From: Diaporthe sp. PMI_573
Taxonomy: Eukaryota > Ascomycota > Sordariomycetes > Diaporthales > Diaporthaceae
Reading direction: 5' to 3'
Assembly: GCA_021399435.1 (NCBI GenBank)
Contig: JAJTUP010000032.1
Coordinates: 620,001 to 684,000 of the forward strand
Length of the DNA: 64,000 bases
Shown: positions 1-9,400 of the stretch, piece after piece
Layout of the letters: each line of letters opens with the position of its first letter
Numbering within the stretch: position 1 is the stretch's first letter
The notes under the pieces: generated by a model
The model's input: the letters and a program-made list of their open reading frames with translations, nothing else
The model's database searches: none
Told to the model about the DNA's origin: nothing
Made by a program: the position numbers and the translations under genes

Positions 1-1716
1 AGGAGGCGAGGACGACCTCGGAAAACAACCGCACGATACTTCCAAGTATTCTTGACCCAGAAGGAGAAGGATAACTTCGAGTTAGCCCTCAAACTCCGTG
101 CGGATAACGTTATCAATGTGCCAGGAGGTCCCTTTGAGGAATCAGATGCTCTGGAACTGAATGCCCTTGCAAATGAAAATGTGTTTTCCTTCGTACGATA
201 CAAACCAGAGGGAATTCACAAAGGGCTTCGAGTATACAAGACGCGAATGGTACGAGAGATCAAGAACAAGTCTACCAAGCCTATAGAGAAATCCAGGCTG
301 GTCGTACAAGGTTATGGGGATGAGGAAAAGCAAGCTATCCTCACCCAGGCCCCAACTATTCAGAGGATGAGCCAGAGGCTAACCTTTGCCTTGGGCCCTA
401 CCCTCGTACGAAATTTTGGGGCACAAGGGGAACTCAGGGACATCACTCAAGCCTATACTCAATCTGAGGACAGGCTGACTAGGACAATCATCGCACGATT
501 ACCTGCAGAGCTTGAGGAGAGGTACCCCGAAGGAACAGTCCTCTTGATATCGAAGCCATTGTACGGGCTTGCGGAATCAGGGCTCTACTGGTTCAAAACA
601 TATCATTCGCACCACACGGAGGCTCTAGGGATGAAGGTCTCTACGTACGACCCATGTTTGCTATATACCACAGATGGCCCAGAGAACTTTGCTATCACAG
701 GTATGCAAACAGACGATACCTTTACTTTTGCAACTGAGCCCTTCTCGCACAAGGAGGAGGAGGAGTTGAGGAAGAAGAACTTCCGTGCGAAGCCCAAGAC
801 TATTCTGACCCCAGAACAACCAATTGAGTTCAACGGAGGCAGAATTAGTCTCGAAGGGGAGAACATCACCTCCGTACAAAAGGGACAGGCGAGTCAACTC
901 AGCCTGGTTGACCCTCGTGCGGAAGACGCACCTCAACAGTACATAGCCCAAAGGGCAAGGGGAGCATACATTGCTTCCATCTGCCAACCCGAGGCTTCGT
1001 ACGACCTATCAGCAGCAGCACAAGTCAAAGAGCCAGAGGAAAAAGACATCGAGGCTCTGAACGCGCGAATAGAGTGGCAAATGAGGAACCCATCCAGGGG
1101 TCTAACATATGTGCCACTTGACCTCGCACGAGCAAAACTGTACATCTTCACAGATGGATCTTTTGCAAACAACAAGGACCTAAGCTCACAGCTAGGGTTC
1201 ATCATCGTGCTGGCTACGGAAACAGGTCGTACGGAGAATGACTTTGAGATCCAGGGCAATATCATCCACTGGAGCTCTACGAAGTGCAAAAGAGTTACAC
1301 GAAGCGTTCTGGCTAGTGAACTCTATGGCATGACTACGGGCTTTGATAGTGGGATTGCCCTTAGTACGACGCTCAACCGGATACTAGACTCTTTGAACAT
1401 ACCACGAGTCCCACTGGTGATCTGCTCAGACTCACGATCTCTGTACGAATGCCTAGTCAAGCTAGGAACTACAGATGAGAAGAGACTGATGATAGATATC
1501 ATGTCCCTCCGAGAGTCGTACGAAAAGAAAGAGATCTCAGAGGTACGATGGATCGATGGCAAAGACAACCCGGCAGATGCCTGTACGAAGAAGACCCCCA
1601 ACCAGGCCCTGGAACGCCTCATATCTACAAATACGCTCAGAATTCGAATCGAAGCGTTTGTGGATAGGCTGGACAAAAAGGAACCGCACGAAGCAAAGGA
1701 AGCTACCGTGCGATGA
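1..1716 (+). CDS. Ty1/copia pol, reverse transcriptase and RNase H (partial)
   Basis: The frame is open from base 1, so the true start is outside the window; the first in-frame ATG is not the start. Upstream-most residues are basic (RRRGRPRK, AT-hook-like). Copia RT motifs follow in order: SRLVVQGYGD, DITQAYTQS, KPLYGLAESG, and the active site as GMQTDDTF, where other copia RTs usually have YVDD. The RNase H domain has TDGSF, the ASELYG glutamate, CSDSRSLYE and a terminal DGKDNPAD block. No stop interrupts the frame, so the element may be recent. It would copy element RNA in cytoplasmic particles. The QTDDT site keeps both catalytic aspartates, so activity is possible. Confidence 0.85.
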   Translation, partial: RRRGRPRKTTARYFQVFLTQKEKDNFELALKLRADNVINVPGGPFEESDALELNALANENVFSFVRYKPEGIHKGLRVYKTRMVREIKNKSTKPIEKSRLVVQGYGDEEKQAILTQAPTIQRMSQRLTFALGPTLVRNFGAQGELRDITQAYTQSEDRLTRTIIARLPAELEERYPEGTVLLISKPLYGLAESGLYWFKTYHSHHTEALGMKVSTYDPCLLYTTDGPENFAITGMQTDDTFTFATEPFSHKEEEELRKKNFRAKPKTILTPEQPIEFNGGRISLEGENITSVQKGQASQLSLVDPRAEDAPQQYIAQRARGAYIASICQPEASYDLSAAAQVKEPEEKDIEALNARIEWQMRNPSRGLTYVPLDLARAKLYIFTDGSFANNKDLSSQLGFIIVLATETGRTENDFEIQGNIIHWSSTKCKRVTRSVLASELYGMTTGFDSGIALSTTLNRILDSLNIPRVPLVICSDSRSLYECLVKLGTTDEKRLMIDIMSLRESYEKKEISEVRWIDGKDNPADACTKKTPNQALERLISTNTLRIRIEAFVDRLDKKEPHEAKEATVR

Positions 1717-2157
1717 AGGAAGAAAGAAGTCGAGGGAAGAAAGGGAGAGGAAGGGCGTTTAAACATTCGCCGGGACAGCGTGCGAGTGTGCGCTGTCGCC
1801 GTATCTTCCCTTTACGGCTGGGCAAGTGCTCACCCGTACGAATGAATCACTGACGGCAAAGGAAAATGTTGCTGAAAGTGCTGCAAGAAAGTTTCCTTTG
1901 TCTGCTGCTTGAGAAGTTGTTGCCGTGCGAAAAGGAGGAAGAAAAGGGGGAGAAAAGTGTCGTCGTGATACCCGGGGGCCAAACGGTTTTCCTGGTGTAC
2001 CGTACGTCACTTACACCGAACTTGGTCAAAACTGGTCAGTTCAACCTGACCTTGGTTGCAAAAGATAGCTCTGGAAAAGAGCTATCGCACGAGCAATTCA
2101 ACTTGCTCAAAGTCATGGTTTTCAGGGCGTGCGATCTCAAAAAGAAAAGAGAGTCTG
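1717..2157 (+). other. copia-A 3' untranslated region with polypurine tract
   Basis: No supported gene lies between the pol stop and the LTR; short overlapping frames look like chance. The stretch still carries CGTACG/CGTGCG palindromes. The last 20 bp before the LTR are almost all purine (around 2138-2153), where plus-strand priming occurs in LTR elements. Confidence 0.6.
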
Positions 2158-2361
2158 TGTTGGAATAGCACCTGGTTGGATCGCACGTAGTTCGATAGGT
2201 TGGGTGTGCTTAGTCAGCCGGGGGCCCGGCTGGGGAAGAGTGGCCTCTTCCCCTTCGTACGATAGTACACCCGTTTCCCTAAGCAAGCAATACAATCAGA
2301 ACCAACCAACAGACCCCTACGTACGTACGTACTATCGCCATATGGCAAAGGCCATTCAACA
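2158..2361 (+). repeat. copia-A 3' LTR
   Basis: Starts TGTTGGAATAG and ends GCCATTCAACA, giving nearly perfect inverted termini with the canonical TG...CA. It directly follows the purine tract. At 204 bp it is a short LTR. It ends in a run of overlapping GTAC repeats around 2321-2333. The partner LTR is off-window, so the boundaries rest on the termini and the polypurine tract alone. Confidence 0.7.
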
Positions 2362-2928
2362 ATAGTCTTTATAATATTTGAGAGGACTCAATGCTGCCGG
2401 TGCAGACCAAGACAGTTCTCCACCGCACTTCTATTGTCGGTAAAGGACCGGAAGGAGGCCACAAGTGAGAGGCTGGTAGATCCATACCTTCCATATGCGT
2501 CATGGCTAGCAACAGCGCCAACTTGAGGACCACAGCCATCATGGCTCCCCACAAGACTTCTTACTCAAAATGCCGAAACGGCTGGTATGGTACTGTGTAT
2601 ACGACGCACAACCCGTCCAACCTACCTATGACCCTCAAGTCTAGCTTGGGATGGCCCCTGTACCCTGGCCTCGCATTTAATCCGCGGATTGCTCGTTTAC
2701 TCGTTCCGATCTCACTTCCGGATAGGCCGAAATGAGTAATGGGCTGGTACTGTAATAGGTATGATGTGCTATTTCAATGCACAGCCCCACCCACCCCTGA
2801 GTACGTAAACATGTATCGGTATTTTAGTAGTACCGTGGCCTCGCATTCGATACGCGGATTGCTCGGTCCGACCTCACTGCCCCGTCAACTTTTACTAACC
2901 CGCTGAAAGCCCCTAACGGTGTGTCAAG
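2362..2928 (+). promoter_or_regulatory. upstream region of the Zn2Cys6 regulator with a duplicated block
   Basis: No gene is supported here. Two copies of a block beginning TGGCCTCGCATT and continuing CGCGGATTGCTCG and TCCGA(T/C)CTCACT lie at 2666-2716 and 2836-2878. Each holds CGG and CCG half-sites of the kind bound by Zn2Cys6 proteins. The proximal copy ends about 50 bp before the start codon. A regulatory role, perhaps autoregulation, is inference; a decayed repeat is the alternative. Confidence 0.4.
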
Positions 2929-4425
2929 ATGGGCTCCTTGGAGGGCGACATCAAGCATCGGCATAGGCATCCCCACAGAAAGTCCAGGTTGGGCTGTCTC
3001 CAGTGCAAGAGAAGGAAGATCAAGTGCGACGAGACGAGGCCCGCGTGCCTCAACTGCATCCGCAGGGAGGTCAGTTGCGCGTACACGCCACCAACACTGG
3101 CCGCCAACGACGGAGCTCCCGAAGCATGCGCGTGCAAGTGCTCCGGCTGCCGCCCAGGAGCAGCCAACAACAGCCCCCTGTCAGGCTGCCTCTCATCGTC
3201 GTCCATTTCCATTTCCGCGCCAGATCCGCCACAGACGAGCCTGACCCCGGCAGGCCACGAACACGACCACGGCGACAACTACGCACTGGCCGGGCTGCCA
3301 AGGATCATAGCAGAGCAGTCCGCGAAGCTCGACTCCATGTCCCACCGGCTCGCCTCCATGGAAAGCGCCATGGTCAAATTGGCCCGGCCCGTAGTGGTGT
3401 CTGCGCCACCCACGCTCAGCTACACTGACATGGATCTGATGCACCACTTCTTTACGTCGACCCTACCCTCGATAGGCACCGACGGGTCAGGCCCCAAGTC
3501 TTGGAGCACCCGCCTCCCCAGTCTCGGGAGTCGGCATCCGCATCTGTATCACTTGATGTTGGCCCTCGCCGCGCTGCACAAGGCACGACTCGGACTCCAC
3601 AGCCACCAACGCGCCGAGCTCTCGGTCCAGGCCGAGCGGCACCACGTCGTAGGCGTCCAGGGCTCTACCGCCCTTCTCGAAAGCATCAACACTGCAGACT
3701 ACGAGGTACTACACACATCGGCCATCCTCATCGGCCTCATCAACCTTGCCATGGGCCCGAGACCAGGAGAATACATCGCCTTCAGCGACCAGGCCAGCCC
3801 CAACTTCCTGGGCCTGCTCCGTGGGCTTCGGTCCATCAGGTACCACGGACGACGTTGCAACTCCTCGCCAAATGTGCCTCCGTCCGCCGGCTCAGCATCA
3901 GCCTCTCGCTTCGCTGCTCCAAAACAACAACAACAACAACCATCTGCGGGATCCCCTTTCGCGGACAACACAAAAACACACCTCAGGCATCTATACGCCA
4001 GGGCTCAGAAGATCCCAGAAGCCGGACTCAGGAGGGCCTACATCCTCGCCCTAGACGACCTAGAGCAATTCTTTATCTTGGTCGACGGCCCCCCGGAATG
4101 CGCAGGTGATAACCCTCCCCCAGTCTTCGACCACGAACACCGACAAAGCACATTTGGGTGGCTCTACCGACTCGAGGATGAATTCCTCGAGCGGCTGCAG
4201 AGCAAAGAATCACTAGCCCTGGTCATCTTTGCCTACTTTGTTATCATCATGAAGGAGCGAGAGACAGACTGGCTGGCCAGCGGGTGGGCGGAGCACGTCA
4301 TGCCCTACATCTGCCGCGAGGTCGCCCCCGATGTGCGACACCTCGTGCGGTGGCCACTGCTGCGGCTCAGCGGCTTGACCCAGGACAGTCATTTTTCAGA
4401 TAACACTTCTGATCCAGGGAACTGA
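2929..4425 (+). CDS. Zn2Cys6 fungal transcription factor, Upc2-like
   Basis: A 498-residue nuclear regulator. Residues 23-50 form a binuclear zinc cluster, C-X2-C-X6-C-X6-C-X2-C-X6-C (Cys23, 26, 33, 40, 43, 50), preceded by a His/Arg-rich tail and followed by a Ser/Pro-rich linker. From about residue 160 the LMHHFFTSTLPSIG and HLYHLMLALAALHKARL segments resemble the middle domain of fungal sterol-uptake/Upc2-like C6 proteins. A CAA-rich tract encodes a short polyglutamine run near 3925. ATG 2929 is chosen because it places the zinc cluster at the usual N-terminal position. No intron is needed. The target genes are unknown; the nearest intact host gene downstream is the P450 beyond the LINE. 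Confidence 0.85.
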   Translation: MGSLEGDIKHRHRHPHRKSRLGCLQCKRRKIKCDETRPACLNCIRREVSCAYTPPTLAANDGAPEACACKCSGCRPGAANNSPLSGCLSSSSISISAPDPPQTSLTPAGHEHDHGDNYALAGLPRIIAEQSAKLDSMSHRLASMESAMVKLARPVVVSAPPTLSYTDMDLMHHFFTSTLPSIGTDGSGPKSWSTRLPSLGSRHPHLYHLMLALAALHKARLGLHSHQRAELSVQAERHHVVGVQGSTALLESINTADYEVLHTSAILIGLINLAMGPRPGEYIAFSDQASPNFLGLLRGLRSIRYHGRRCNSSPNVPPSAGSASASRFAAPKQQQQQPSAGSPFADNTKTHLRHLYARAQKIPEAGLRRAYILALDDLEQFFILVDGPPECAGDNPPPVFDHEHRQSTFGWLYRLEDEFLERLQSKESLALVIFAYFVIIMKERETDWLASGWAEHVMPYICREVAPDVRHLVRWPLLRLSGLTQDSHFSDNTSDPGN

Positions 4426-4817
4426 CCCCGAGAAATAGGATCCATCTCGAAGGAGTTGGCGCAGATGAGGTTCTGCTTTGTGCATCATTTCTATTTATCA
4501 TTCCTTCCCACAGATATCGCCGGATCCCTCGAGCCAGAAAGAAAATGGTTCCATTGCCCGCCGCGAGCCCCCCCCCCCCAACCCAAACAAAAGAAGGCTA
4601 TTTCTGAGACGATGTGTACGAAATCTGATCCGAGCTACTCCAAGGATCATCATGGATGGCCCCAGCACTAGAGGTAGACACACCGCGGGCACCTGAAAAA
4701 GAAAAGCAGGGGGGATTCAATCCGGGCTTGAACTGTCCTGTCCCTGCTAAAACATTCGAGTATACGGAAAATGCGTATCCCGTAGTCACGGTGAGACCCG
4801 CACAAACTATACATAAC
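4426..4817. other. intergenic region downstream of the regulator
   Basis: No gene supported. It holds a poly-C run near 4570 and only short overlapping frames. It ends at the relic LTR. Confidence 0.5.
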
Positions 4818-5003
4818 TGTCAGATTATCACCCTTTTAGGTATATGGGACGTGTAATTATGGTCCAATTGATGGGGTGGTCACTGTGTGTATTGTGATGA
4901 TGTCTTGTCTTGGTTCCTTGGTGGGACCCCGCCCGTAAGGGGGGTTGGTTTTGTCATGATTCAACCATTGATGCCTCAGGCACCTAACCCAAAGCACCCG
5001 TCA
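4818..5003 (-). repeat. relic LTR of the copia-B family
   Basis: Read on the plus strand it starts TGTCAGATTATCACCC and matches the reverse complement of the two copia-B LTRs (29973-30166 and 39289-39483) along nearly its whole length. It carries more substitutions than those two differ from each other, and lacks the last dozen bases corresponding to the LTR start (TGTCAGATGTGA). The LINE begins there. No copia internal sequence adjoins it, so it is a solo or terminal LTR remnant. Confidence 0.75.
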
Positions 5004-5110
5004 GACGGAATCCTGCAATTGGTTTCGGATCTCGAATCTAAATATTTTATCTTCTTTACAACCTTTGAAATACCTGGTGGCCGCTTGGCGGAGATTCTGG
5101 CCACTGGTGG

Positions 5111-6421
5111 ATGTCTGGTGTTGCGAACCCCGCATCAGACGTCATTGTCGTCATGGAAGGCGAACAGGATGTTCCGGGCGGGGGATGTCATCGTCCCCTG
5201 CGTAAAAGGACCAGAACGACGAGGGCGTTGGAATCCAAGCAGCAAAAAGGTGCTATGGAATGGCAGGAAGAGGAGAGCAGTGAGGGAACTCCGAGTCATA
5301 CCCGAGCTAAGAAACGGGCCGCGCCTAAGGCAGCTGGTAGCATGAGCGAGGTTGCCCAGAGCCTAAAACGACTCCTGGAACAAGATTTCAATAAGAGAAT
5401 GGAATCGATGAAGGCGGAATTTCAGCTCGAGTTTGCTAAGCTTAGGGACCGCATGGCTGAGGAAGTTACTAGGACTACGGCCCAGATGGCACAAGAATTA
5501 TCGCAAGTCCGACAGCAGCTTACCCAGGTTTGCGACAAGCTGGAGCAGACCCGACTACAGCTGGATACACTGAGTAAGGCTCAGGCACCACGATCGCCGG
5601 GCCGGACATATGCAGACGCGGCCAGAATGACACCCGTTAGTACTCCCATCCAATCTCCATCTACGGCCCGATCGGCGACTCCAAAGCCGGTGTTCTGCAC
5701 AGTGGACACATCCAGGGTGCCCGAGGATCACATTGGAGACGCTACACCGGCAATGATTCGCAAAACCGTTGAACAGGAAATGCGAATGTCCAGCGACCAG
5801 CCGAGTTGGCGATGTGTTGCAGTCACCAAAGATGGACGGAATACCAACCGCCTGAGGGTGATTGGTAGGAACGAGGAAGAACTGAAGAGGATCAAGGCGA
5901 TCATCGAGGCCAAGAAGGCTCCAGGTGCAAGAGTGCTCCGAGACCAACTGTACCCAGTCAAAGTTGACAATATCAACCGTGCTGCCGTTCTCGACCAGGA
6001 AGGCAAGGTCCTTCCTGGAGCGATGGACGCTTTGGGCCAAGAGAATGAAGTTCAAATTGCCAAGATGGCCTGGTTGAGTCGAAAGGACAACGCGAAAGCA
6101 TATGGATCCATGGTGGTATACCTCACCAAGAACAGCGATGCCAGGAGACTCCTACAAGAACGCTACTTCCTTGCAGCGGGTGAATCGGCGTACACTAGCG
6201 TGTTCGAGCGGAGAGCTGGACCGATACAATGCTACAACTGCCAGGAGCTCGGCCACAAGGCTTTCTCGTGCAGCAAGAATCGGGTATGTGCGAGGTGCGC
6301 TGCCGAAGACCACCATCATAGTGAGTGCCAGACGCAGGTACCCAAGTGCGTACCCTGTGGTGGACCGCACGAGTCGTTCAGTCGCAGCTGCCCGAAACTC
6401 TACCCTACTCGGCATGAGTAG
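5111..6421 (+). CDS. LINE ORF1, nucleic-acid-binding gag-like protein
   Basis: A 436-residue RNA-binding protein expected to coat element RNA. About residues 75-165 are rich in heptad-like Leu/Met/Gln with charged residues, consistent with a coiled coil for trimerisation. The C-terminal part carries three cysteine/histidine knuckles: CYNCQELGHKAFSC, CARCAAEDHHHSEC and CVPCGGPHESFSRSC. ATG 5111 is the first plausible start after the untranslated leader. The stop overlaps the start of ORF2 (ATGAGTAG), so ORF2 translation is probably coupled to ORF1 termination. The truncated copy near 39.1 kb keeps only the last 73 codons. Confidence 0.85.
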   Translation: MSGVANPASDVIVVMEGEQDVPGGGCHRPLRKRTRTTRALESKQQKGAMEWQEEESSEGTPSHTRAKKRAAPKAAGSMSEVAQSLKRLLEQDFNKRMESMKAEFQLEFAKLRDRMAEEVTRTTAQMAQELSQVRQQLTQVCDKLEQTRLQLDTLSKAQAPRSPGRTYADAARMTPVSTPIQSPSTARSATPKPVFCTVDTSRVPEDHIGDATPAMIRKTVEQEMRMSSDQPSWRCVAVTKDGRNTNRLRVIGRNEEELKRIKAIIEAKKAPGARVLRDQLYPVKVDNINRAAVLDQEGKVLPGAMDALGQENEVQIAKMAWLSRKDNAKAYGSMVVYLTKNSDARRLLQERYFLAAGESAYTSVFERRAGPIQCYNCQELGHKAFSCSKNRVCARCAAEDHHHSECQTQVPKCVPCGGPHESFSRSCPKLYPTRHE

Positions 6422-9400
6422 AATATTCCAGGTCATCCAATTGAATGTAAGAAAACAGGACACGGTACACGAGAGCCTAATGAACGATACGCGACTCCAG
6501 GATTTTGCAGTTGTGGCAGTCCAAGAACCACAGGCATGGAAAGGTGACGGCAAACTATTAACAGTCCCTATGGGGCATCCCAGATGGATTAAAATGGTCC
6601 CTACGATTTGGAGAGATGGCAGATGGCCGATCCGGAGCATGTTGTGGGTGAATAGGGACTTGGGGGCCGACCAAGTACCAATACAGTCCTCGGACTTGAC
6701 AGCAGCAGCCATACGACTTCCGGACCGAATAATGTTGGTTGTGTCAGTGTATGTGCCGGGACGCAAGCCCCAGGCTCTTCGAAATACATGCCATACCCTG
6801 CACCAGGTGATCCTCGACCTCAGGAGCAGGTCAGGGATGGCGGTGGACGTCATTCTGGCCGGAGATTTTAATCAGCACGACCGGCTATGGGGAGGAGACG
6901 ACGTGGCCTTGGCAAGGCAAGGCGAGGCCGAACCGATTATCGACGTCATGAACGAGCACGGCCTATGCAGCCTCCTCCCGAGAGGCACAAAGACATGGCA
7001 AGGCCCCGACAAGGAAAGCACAATCGACCTGATGCTGGCGACGGCAAAACTGGCAGACGAAATGGTGACGTGCTCCATACACCCGACAGAACACGGATCG
7101 GACCACCGGGCGATCCAAACGACGTTCGATCTCGCGATGCCTGATCGGATTGTCACGGAAAGACTGTCGTTCAAGAACGCACCATGGACAACAATCAGAA
7201 CCAGGGTGAAGAAAAATCTCCGAGAGCTCCCCTGGACTGTCGGTGTGCAGGAGCAGACAGACCAGTTAATGAGGGTCGTCCTCGAGGCGATCCACGATCT
7301 GACACCCCGAGCACAACCAGTACCGTACGCGAAGCGCTGGTGGACGAAGGATTTGACAGGACTTCGGCGGGTGTACACATTCTGGCGAAATCAGGCCAGG
7401 GCACAGCGGCGAGCAGGCCAAGTGAGGCCCGACCTGGAAAGACGGGCCAAGGAAGCATCCAAGGAGTACCATGATGCCATCCGGAAACAGAAAAAACTGC
7501 ACTGGGACGACTTCCTGGCAGAAGATGTCAACATATGGAAGGCGGCCAAGTACTTAAAACCAGAAACAGGTGTTATGGACGACAGGGTGCCCCCTTTGAA
7601 GAGGGAGGACGGTTCCACCACGGAAGATACGGTGGAGCAGGCAGAGGAGCTGCTCAGCACGTTCTTCCCCCCGTTGCCGGCTAAGATTGACGATGAAGGC
7701 GAGCGACCGCAACGGACGGAAGTGCACATGCCAGACCTCACCATGGAGGAAGTTGAAGAAAAAGTGCTAGCAGCGAAACCTTGGAAAGCACCTGGAGAGG
7801 ATGGTCTGCCAGCAATGGTGTGGAAACAGCTTTGGCCAGTGGTTAGATACCGTGTCTTGCACCTTTTCGACACTTCCCTCAGGGACGGTGTGGTACCCCA
7901 CCAGTGGAGGAGTGCGAAGATCATCCCGCTAAAGAAAGCAGACAAGGGAGACTACACAGTGGCCAGGGCATGGAGACCGATATCCCTGCTGTCAACACTG
8001 GGCAAGATACTCGAGGCAGCCGTTGCAGAGCGGGTATCCTATGTAGTGGAAAGCTATGGACTGCTGCCTGCAAACCACTTCGGGGCAAGGAAGCGAAGGT
8101 CAGCCGAACAAGCACTGATACTGCTGCAGGAGCAGATCTACAAGGCATGGAGGGCCGGCAGGGTGCTCAGTCTGATCAGTTTCGACGTCAAGGGTGCTTA
8201 CAACGGAGTGTTCAAAGAACGACTACTGGAGAGGCTGAAGGCGAGAGGCATACCTGGTGGACTGGTGAGATGGATTGACGCCTTCTGCTCTGGACGCATG
8301 GCCACCGTGGTGGTAAATGGGTACAAGTCACAGCTACGGGAGTTGCCACAGGCAGGTCTCCCGCAAGGATCACCACTGTCGCCGGTGTTGTTCCTGTTCT
8401 TCAATGCAGATTTGGTGCAGAGAAGAATCAACGCAAGAGGTGGTTCGATGGCATTCGTGGACGACTACTCAGCCTGGGTGGTGGGACCAACAGCGGAGGA
8501 GAATCGAGCCGGCATCCAATCAATTATAGACGAAGCACTGGGCTGGGAAAGACGGAGCGGTGCGACGTTCAACGGAGACAAGACGACCATCGTGCATTTC
8601 ACGCGAAACGCCGCGCGTACCAGCGACAAAGCGTTCATGATCAAAGGAAAAGTAGTCAAGCCCAAGGCGAGCGCCAAGATCCTGGGAGTGGTCATGGACG
8701 CGAAACTGCGGTACAAGGAACACATAGCTAGAGCCGCCGCAAAGGGGCTCTCGGCTGCTATGTGTCTGAGAAGACTGAAGATGCTGTCACCGCGGACTGC
8801 GAGACAACTGTTCGTAGCAACAGTAGCTCCCACCATGGACTATGCGTCCAGCGTGTGGGCGCACTCATGTGGCATTAGAGAAGCTGCTTGGCTGGACAAG
8901 GCACAGATGGTCGGAGCACAGGCGATCACGGGGGCTTTCCGGACCGTCGCAACGGCGGTGGCAGAGGCCGAAGCTAGCATCCAACCGGTGCAAGAACGGC
9001 ATGCGCAAGCGGCAACAAGGTTTTGGATCAACCTCCGGACCCTTCCCAGGACACACCCGTTGGCGACACTGAAAGTGAAAGTGTGTCGCCGATTCGTATC
9101 GCCGATGCAGAGGATTGCTCAAGTACAAGGGGAAACAGCCACTGAACGAATGGAGATCATTCGGGAGTACGCGTTACCGCCATGGAGGAACCGTATCCCG
9201 GTGTCGTGCGACCCTGACCGGGAGAGAGCGGTGGAAGAAGCAAAGAGGGTGAATGGCATAGTTATTGCCACCTGCTCCTCGCAGAGAAGGGGCATGGTAG
9301 GCATGGGAGGTGTCGTACGAGATACGGCGATCAACAAAGATGACGAGGTAGTGGCCAGCTACTCCATCACTCTCGGCTTGACGGAGGAGCTGAACCTATA

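Larger units (their letters stand above)
1..2361 (+). mobile_element. Ty1/copia retrotransposon, 3' half (copia-A)
   Basis: The window opens inside a Ty1/copia element. Seen: a pol frame for reverse transcriptase and RNase H, then about 440 bp of non-coding sequence, a purine-rich stretch at about 2138-2153 that fits a polypurine tract, and a 204-bp terminal segment starting TGTTGGAA and ending ATTCAACA, the TG...CA inverted ends of an LTR. The 5' part (gag, integrase, 5' LTR) lies left of the window. CGTACG, CGCACG and CGTGCG palindromes recur along the whole element, in coding, untranslated and LTR sequence alike. Confidence 0.85.

Noticed and set aside
4818..5003. 5' untranslated region of the LINE, because the same sequence lies next to LINE copy 2
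   Set aside because: The segment also occurs at 29973-30166 with no LINE, has TG...CA inverted termini and flanks copia gag, so it is a copia-B LTR.
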